Shown here: one piece after another, positions 50,931 through 54,926 of the stretch
Numbering within the stretch: the first letter of the stretch is position 1
Layout: every line of letters begins with the position of its first letter
Source: Bacteroidaceae bacterium
GTDB lineage: Bacteria > Bacteroidota > Bacteroidia > Bacteroidales > Bacteroidaceae
DNA length: 54,926 nucleotides
Assembly: GCA_024398475.1 (NCBI GenBank)
Contig: JAKSJB010000013.1
Coordinates: 1 to 54,926 of the forward strand
Reading direction: 5' to 3'
Notes under the pieces: generated by a model
Told to the model about the DNA's origin: nothing
Databases searched by the model: none
What the model saw: the letters and a program-made list of their open reading frames with translations, nothing else
Made by a program: the position numbers and the translations under genes

Positions 50931-53900
50931 ATGGGATTTAATGATATTATGACTAAACTCTTTGGCAATAAGGCTCAAAGAGACATAAAGGCAATTCGTC
51001 CGTTCGTTGAGGAAGTCAACAGGATTTATCCTAGTTTGGCTGCATTGTCAAACGACGAACTCAGACAGAAGACACAACAATTAAAACAGGACATTCAGGA
51101 TTCGGCTGCTGACCTCAGAAAAGAAATCGCTGAAGTAAAGGCACAGATTGAGCATACTGAAATTCAGGACCGCGCACCTCTATTCGAGAAGATTGACAAA
51201 CTCGAGGAAGATGTTCTTGAAGCATTCGATAAAAAACTCGATGAAATAATGCCTTTGGTATATGCTATCGTTAAAGATACATGTCGCCGATTCCGCGAAG
51301 CAAAGACTATAGAAGACCTTGCTCTGACTCCTACTGACTTCGACCGCGAGGCTGTCATGCGCTATCCCGGAGTGGTAGAAATCGTTGATGAAAAGGTTCT
51401 CATACATGAAGTATTTGACGGAGCGCCTAATATCTGGGTTCCATACGACTGCCAGCTTTTCGGTGGTGTAGTTCTTCATCAGGGTAAAATTGCAGAAATG
51501 ATGACCGGTGAAGGTAAGACTCTTACAAGTATCTTGCCTGTATTCCTTAATGCATTGACAGGAAACGGTGTACATGTGGTAACGGTCAATGACTACCTTG
51601 CAAAACGTGACTCTGAATGGAACTCACCTGTATTCCTGTTCCACCAGATGAATGTTGACTGTATTGACAAGCATCGTCCAAATTCGGCAGATCGCCGTCG
51701 CGCTTATCAGGCTGAAGTTACATACGGAACAAATAATGAATTCGGTTTTGACTATCTGCGCGACAATATGTCAATGAAACCTGAAGACCTCGTTCAACGT
51801 AAGCACAACTATGCTATTGTCGATGAGGTGGACTCTGTCCTTATTGATGATGCACGTACCCCTCTCATCATTTCCGGTCCTGTAGCCAAAGGTGAAGACC
51901 AAATGTTTGATGAATTCTGCCCTTATATTGAAAAGTTGGTTGAAGCACAAAGAAAACAGGCTTCACAATATTTGGTTGACGCAAAGAAATTACTCGAGAG
52001 CGATGACCAAAAGGATATTGAAGCAGGATTCCTGTCTTTGTTCCGTGCATACAAGTCATTGCCAAAGAACAAGGCTTTGATTAAGTATCTTTCTGAACCA
52101 GGTATAAAGACCGGTCTGCTCAAGACTGAAGAAATATATATGGAGAACAATAACCGCCGTATGCCTGAGGCTACTGACCCATTGTTCTTTGTATGCGACG
52201 AGAAACAGAAATCTGTTGAAATGACAGATAAGGGAAACCAACTCATTGCCGATATCGTAAAGGATGACACGTTCTTCGTACTTCCTGACATCACTACACA
52301 ACTTTCTGACTTGGAAAACGAAAACCTCTCAGAAGAGGAACGTCTTGCAAAGAAAGATGAACTGATGCAGGATTATGCTATAAAGAGCGAACGCGTCCAC
52401 ACAATGCAGCAACTGCTCAAGGCTTACACTATGTTTGAAATCGATGACGACTATGTCGTTATGGATGGCGAGGTCAAGATTGTTGACGAACAGACTGGTC
52501 GTATCATGGAAGGACGTCGCTGGTCTGACGGTCTGCATCAGGCAGTTGAAGCAAAGGAACGCGTCAAGGTTGAAGCAGCAACTCAGACTTATGCAACAAT
52601 CACTCTTCAGAACTACTTCCGTATGTACCACAAACTTGCAGGTATGACCGGTACAGCCATTACTGAAGCAGGTGAATTCTGGGACATCTACAAACTTGAT
52701 GTAGTTGAAATACCAACAAACGTTCCTGTCATCAGAAACGACATGAACGACAGAGTATATAAGACCAACCGTGAAAAGTACAAGGCTGTTATCGAAGAGG
52801 TAGTACGACTCATTGAAGAGGGCCGTCCTGTACTTGTAGGTACCACTTCAGTAGAAATATCCGAAATGCTCAGCAAGATGCTCTCTATGCGAAAGATTCA
52901 GCACAACGTACTCAATGCTAAGTTGCACGAACGCGAAGCGGATATCGTAAAGAATGCAGGACAGAAGAGTATTGTTACTATTGCAACAAACATGGCTGGT
53001 CGTGGAACCGATATTAAACTGTCACCTGAAGTAAAAGAAGCCGGAGGTCTTGCTATCATCGGTACGGAACGACACGAAAGCCGTCGTGTTGACCGTCAGT
53101 TAAGAGGACGTTCAGGACGTCAGGGTGACCCTGGTTCATCAGTATTCTACGTAAGTCTTGAAGATAAACTCATGCGACTCTTTGCAAGTGACCGTATCAG
53201 CAAGATTATGGACAAGATGGGATTTGAAGACGGAGAGATGATTGAACATCCAATGATCAACAAATCTATTGAACGTGCACAGAAAAAAGTAGAGGAAAAT
53301 AACTTTGGCATCCGTAAGCGTCTGCTTGAATACGATGATGTAATGAACAAGCAACGTAAGGTTATCTACGAACGCCGCCGCCATGCACTCATGGGAGAAC
53401 GTATCGGAATGGACATTTCAAATATTATTTGGGATAGAGTAAACAAAGTTATACTCAACAACGACTATGAAGGATGTAAGGAAAGTTTCTTCCGCTTATT
53501 TGCAATAGAAGTACCATTTACAGCAGCACAATTCGAAAGCAATCCAGAAAAACTTGTAGATGAAGCATACGATGCTGTGCTTGCCGCATTTAAGGCACGA
53601 AGTGAAAGATTGGCACAGACAGCATGGCCTGTAATCAAGAATGTGTATGAAGAGAAGGGCAGTATGTACGAAAACATTCTGGTGCCACTGACAGACGGAA
53701 GACGCATGTACAATGTATCTGTTCCACTCCGCGAAGCATATGAAACAGAAGGTAAGAATATCTTCGTAGTATTCCAGAAGTTAATCTTATTGCATACAAT
53801 AGATGAAGCATGGCAAGAGAACCTCAGACAACTCGACGAACTGAAACATTCCGTTCAGAATGCGTCATACGAGCAAAAAGACCCTCTGCTTATCTTCAAA

Positions 53901-54242
53901 CTTGAATCTGTCACATTGTTCGACAATATGATAGACGAAATAAATGACGGTACTATCAGCGTACTTATGCGTTGTTCACTTCCAATGCCAGATCCAGAAG
54001 AAGTACGTCAGGCACCACAGCAGGTTGCACAACCTAGACGTCCACAATACGTGGAATCAAAACAAGACCTTGATCAGCCTTCAGAGACTCAAAGAGGAAT
54101 GCAGCAAGCAGCCTCTGGAGATACACGTGCAAAACAACCAGTAGCACCAATTCGCAATGAAGGTCCAAAAATCGGACGAAATGATCCATGTCCATGCGGT
54201 TCCGGAAAGAAATTCAAGAACTGCCACGGAAAAGGACTTTAA
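50931..54242 (+). CDS. secA: preprotein translocase ATPase SecA
   Basis: Drives unfolded proteins through SecYEG. The 1103 residues match the long Bacteroidetes form. In order: a coiled-coil insertion near residues 35-105 ([20 protein letters not shown]), the first nucleotide domain with Walker [12 protein letters not shown] (about 188-198), [20 protein letters not shown], the preprotein cross-linking domain with an acidic insertion, the second nucleotide domain ([32 protein letters not shown]), helical scaffold and wing, and a linker rich in Gln and Pro. The C-terminal zinc motif is [16 protein letters not shown]. Own promoter and terminator. Confidence 0.97.
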   Translation: MGFNDIMTKLFGNKAQRDIKAIRPFVEEVNRIYPSLAALSNDELRQKTQQLKQDIQDSAADLRKEIAEVKAQIEHTEIQDRAPLFEKIDKLEEDVLEAFDKKLDEIMPLVYAIVKDTCRRFREAKTIEDLALTPTDFDREAVMRYPGVVEIVDEKVLIHEVFDGAPNIWVPYDCQLFGGVVLHQGKIAEMMTGEGKTLTSILPVFLNALTGNGVHVVTVNDYLAKRDSEWNSPVFLFHQMNVDCIDKHRPNSADRRRAYQAEVTYGTNNEFGFDYLRDNMSMKPEDLVQRKHNYAIVDEVDSVLIDDARTPLIISGPVAKGEDQMFDEFCPYIEKLVEAQRKQASQYLVDAKKLLESDDQKDIEAGFLSLFRAYKSLPKNKALIKYLSEPGIKTGLLKTEEIYMENNNRRMPEATDPLFFVCDEKQKSVEMTDKGNQLIADIVKDDTFFVLPDITTQLSDLENENLSEEERLAKKDELMQDYAIKSERVHTMQQLLKAYTMFEIDDDYVVMDGEVKIVDEQTGRIMEGRRWSDGLHQAVEAKERVKVEAATQTYATITLQNYFRMYHKLAGMTGTAITEAGEFWDIYKLDVVEIPTNVPVIRNDMNDRVYKTNREKYKAVIEEVVRLIEEGRPVLVGTTSVEISEMLSKMLSMRKIQHNVLNAKLHEREADIVKNAGQKSIVTIATNMAGRGTDIKLSPEVKEAGGLAIIGTERHESRRVDRQLRGRSGRQGDPGSSVFYVSLEDKLMRLFASDRISKIMDKMGFEDGEMIEHPMINKSIERAQKKVEENNFGIRKRLLEYDDVMNKQRKVIYERRRHALMGERIGMDISNIIWDRVNKVILNNDYEGCKESFFRLFAIEVPFTAAQFESNPEKLVDEAYDAVLAAFKARSERLAQTAWPVIKNVYEEKGSMYENILVPLTDGRRMYNVSVPLREAYETEGKNIFVVFQKLILLHTIDEAWQENLRQLDELKHSVQNASYEQKDPLLIFKLESVTLFDNMIDEINDGTISVLMRCSLPMPDPEEVRQAPQQVAQPRRPQYVESKQDLDQPSETQRGMQQAASGDTRAKQPVAPIRNEGPKIGRNDPCPCGSGKKFKNCHGKGL

Positions 54243-54255
54243 TCTTAAAAATAAA

Positions 54256-54303
54256 TTAAGCGGTGAGCGGTGAATCAACCAAATTCACCGCTTATTTATT
54301 TTA
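54256..54303 (+). terminator. intrinsic terminator after secA
   Basis: Two alternative stems share one right arm: AAGCGGTGA / TCACCGCTT (9 bp) or GCGGTGAA / TTCACCGC (8 bp), followed by ATTTATTTTAT. The left side is a tandem duplication of GCGGTGA. Confidence 0.7.
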
Positions 54304-54432
54304 TATTATAAAGTTTTTTATCACGTCAAAATTTATCATACGTGTATCCTAATTATAAGATTCAATTATTATACGCTACTATATATATTGCAAAACTATA
54401 TTGATTGTACAACTCTTAATAAAGAAACAAAC

Positions 54433-54852
54433 ATGGCTAATCATAATCAGGAATTAGGTCAAACAGGAGAAGAACTGGCAGGAGACTTTTTGGCAAAGAA
54501 AGGGTTTAGAATATTACATCGGAATTGGAATCTACACCATGGCTGTGAGTTGGATATCGTAGCAATGAAAGACAATATACTGCATTTCGTAGAAGTAAAG
54601 ACTAGAAGTAAAGCATACGAAGGAAGAGGCGGTCAACCAGAAGAAGCAGTAGATTATAGAAAAATAACACATATAGCCCGTGCAATTCTCCATTATATGG
54701 CATATTATCATCTATCTAATTCATACGTTATTGACGTAATAGGTATCGTCTACAGGAGCGAATCGGATTACGACTTAAACTTCATAGAAAATATGCCAAT
54801 CCCCTACACAAAGGTATATTATACAAATAAAGGAAGACACTATCGGCGATAA
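54433..54852 (+). CDS. YraN/UPF0102 family nuclease-fold protein
   Basis: From the ATG at 54433 (MANHNQELGQTGEELAGDFL) it has 140 residues. The PD-(D/E)XK-like nuclease core is visible: Glu in GEELA, LHHGCELDIVAMKDNILHFV and EVKTRS, where Asp, Glu and Lys form the predicted metal site. The biochemical role is not firmly established; links to DNA processing or replication have been proposed from structure. An upstream in-frame ATG at 54388 adds residues without family similarity. It ends 74 bases before the window edge, and nothing recognisable follows. Confidence 0.92.
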   Translation: MANHNQELGQTGEELAGDFLAKKGFRILHRNWNLHHGCELDIVAMKDNILHFVEVKTRSKAYEGRGGQPEEAVDYRKITHIARAILHYMAYYHLSNSYVIDVIGIVYRSESDYDLNFIENMPIPYTKVYYTNKGRHYRR

Positions 54853-54926
54853 ACAAACATCAAATACTGAATGCAAAAGACGCAAGCAATAGGCACAAAA
54901 AAAACGGAAGTCCGCTGAGGATTGAC

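Overview
The window looks like a chromosomal segment of a Bacteroidales bacterium, most likely Prevotellaceae (Prevotella/Segatella in the broad sense). The reasons are: -7 boxes of the Bacteroidetes type TAnnTTTG in front of most transcription units, few Shine-Dalgarno sequences, lipoproteins and secreted proteins of Bacteroidetes-restricted families (DUF4369, DUF5687, DUF5715, DUF4105, LruC/DUF4842-like), an UpxY-type antiterminator, type III glutamine synthetase, and a T9SS-like C-terminal domain. I saw no tRNA, rRNA, CRISPR array or intact transposase. Genus assignment is inference.

Layout. 1-1,150: a decayed end of an RHS polymorphic toxin (JAMM-like tip) with a small ORF behind it. 1,159-5,826 (minus strand): rsgA, frr, a four-helix-bundle (23S rRNA IVP/Avd-like) gene lying between perfect 22-bp inverted repeats, class I fumarase, and a neutral zinc metallopeptidase. 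5,870-7,500: an accessory patch with a headless phage MuF gene carrying a PBECR-like toxin domain and a 308-bp array built on a strict 11-bp period. 7,504-14,204: xerD (minus); aroQ, an O-methyltransferase, rbfA and a LolC/E permease fused to an inactive thioredoxin lipoprotein (plus); then a secreted GH2 beta-glucuronidase (minus).

14,700-24,150 is the most unusual block. A structured leader and an UpxY-like antiterminator open a run of seven further same-strand genes: transglutaminase plus discoidin, O-antigen-ligase-like membrane protein, secreted helical protein, Sel1 protein with a T9SS-like tail, secreted papain/C39-like protease with zinc finger and polyglycine linker, and two small exported proteins. 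It ends in a strong terminator. It contains no sugar-transfer genes, so it is not an ordinary capsule locus.

24,378-32,923: DUF2148 protein, ftsK, lolA, trxB, a DUF5687 permease with its ABC ATPase, an NlpC/P60 lipoprotein and a small outer-membrane barrel. 33,007-37,145 (minus): tatC, tatA, a Tat-exported aldo/keto reductase lipoprotein with ferredoxin domain, and a membrane polyferredoxin, which together look like an electron-transfer module. 37,402-41,749: acyl-CoA ligase, MORN lipoprotein, DUF5715 putative M15-like peptidase, truA. 42,007-47,374: two large surface lipoproteins with InlB-like repeats. 47,507-54,852: glnN, DUF4105 membrane protein, secA, yraN.

Dispersed short-period repeats (7-, 8-, 10- and 11-bp periods) recur in leaders and intergenic gaps throughout. 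They are the main structural feature that ordinary gene annotation does not explain.
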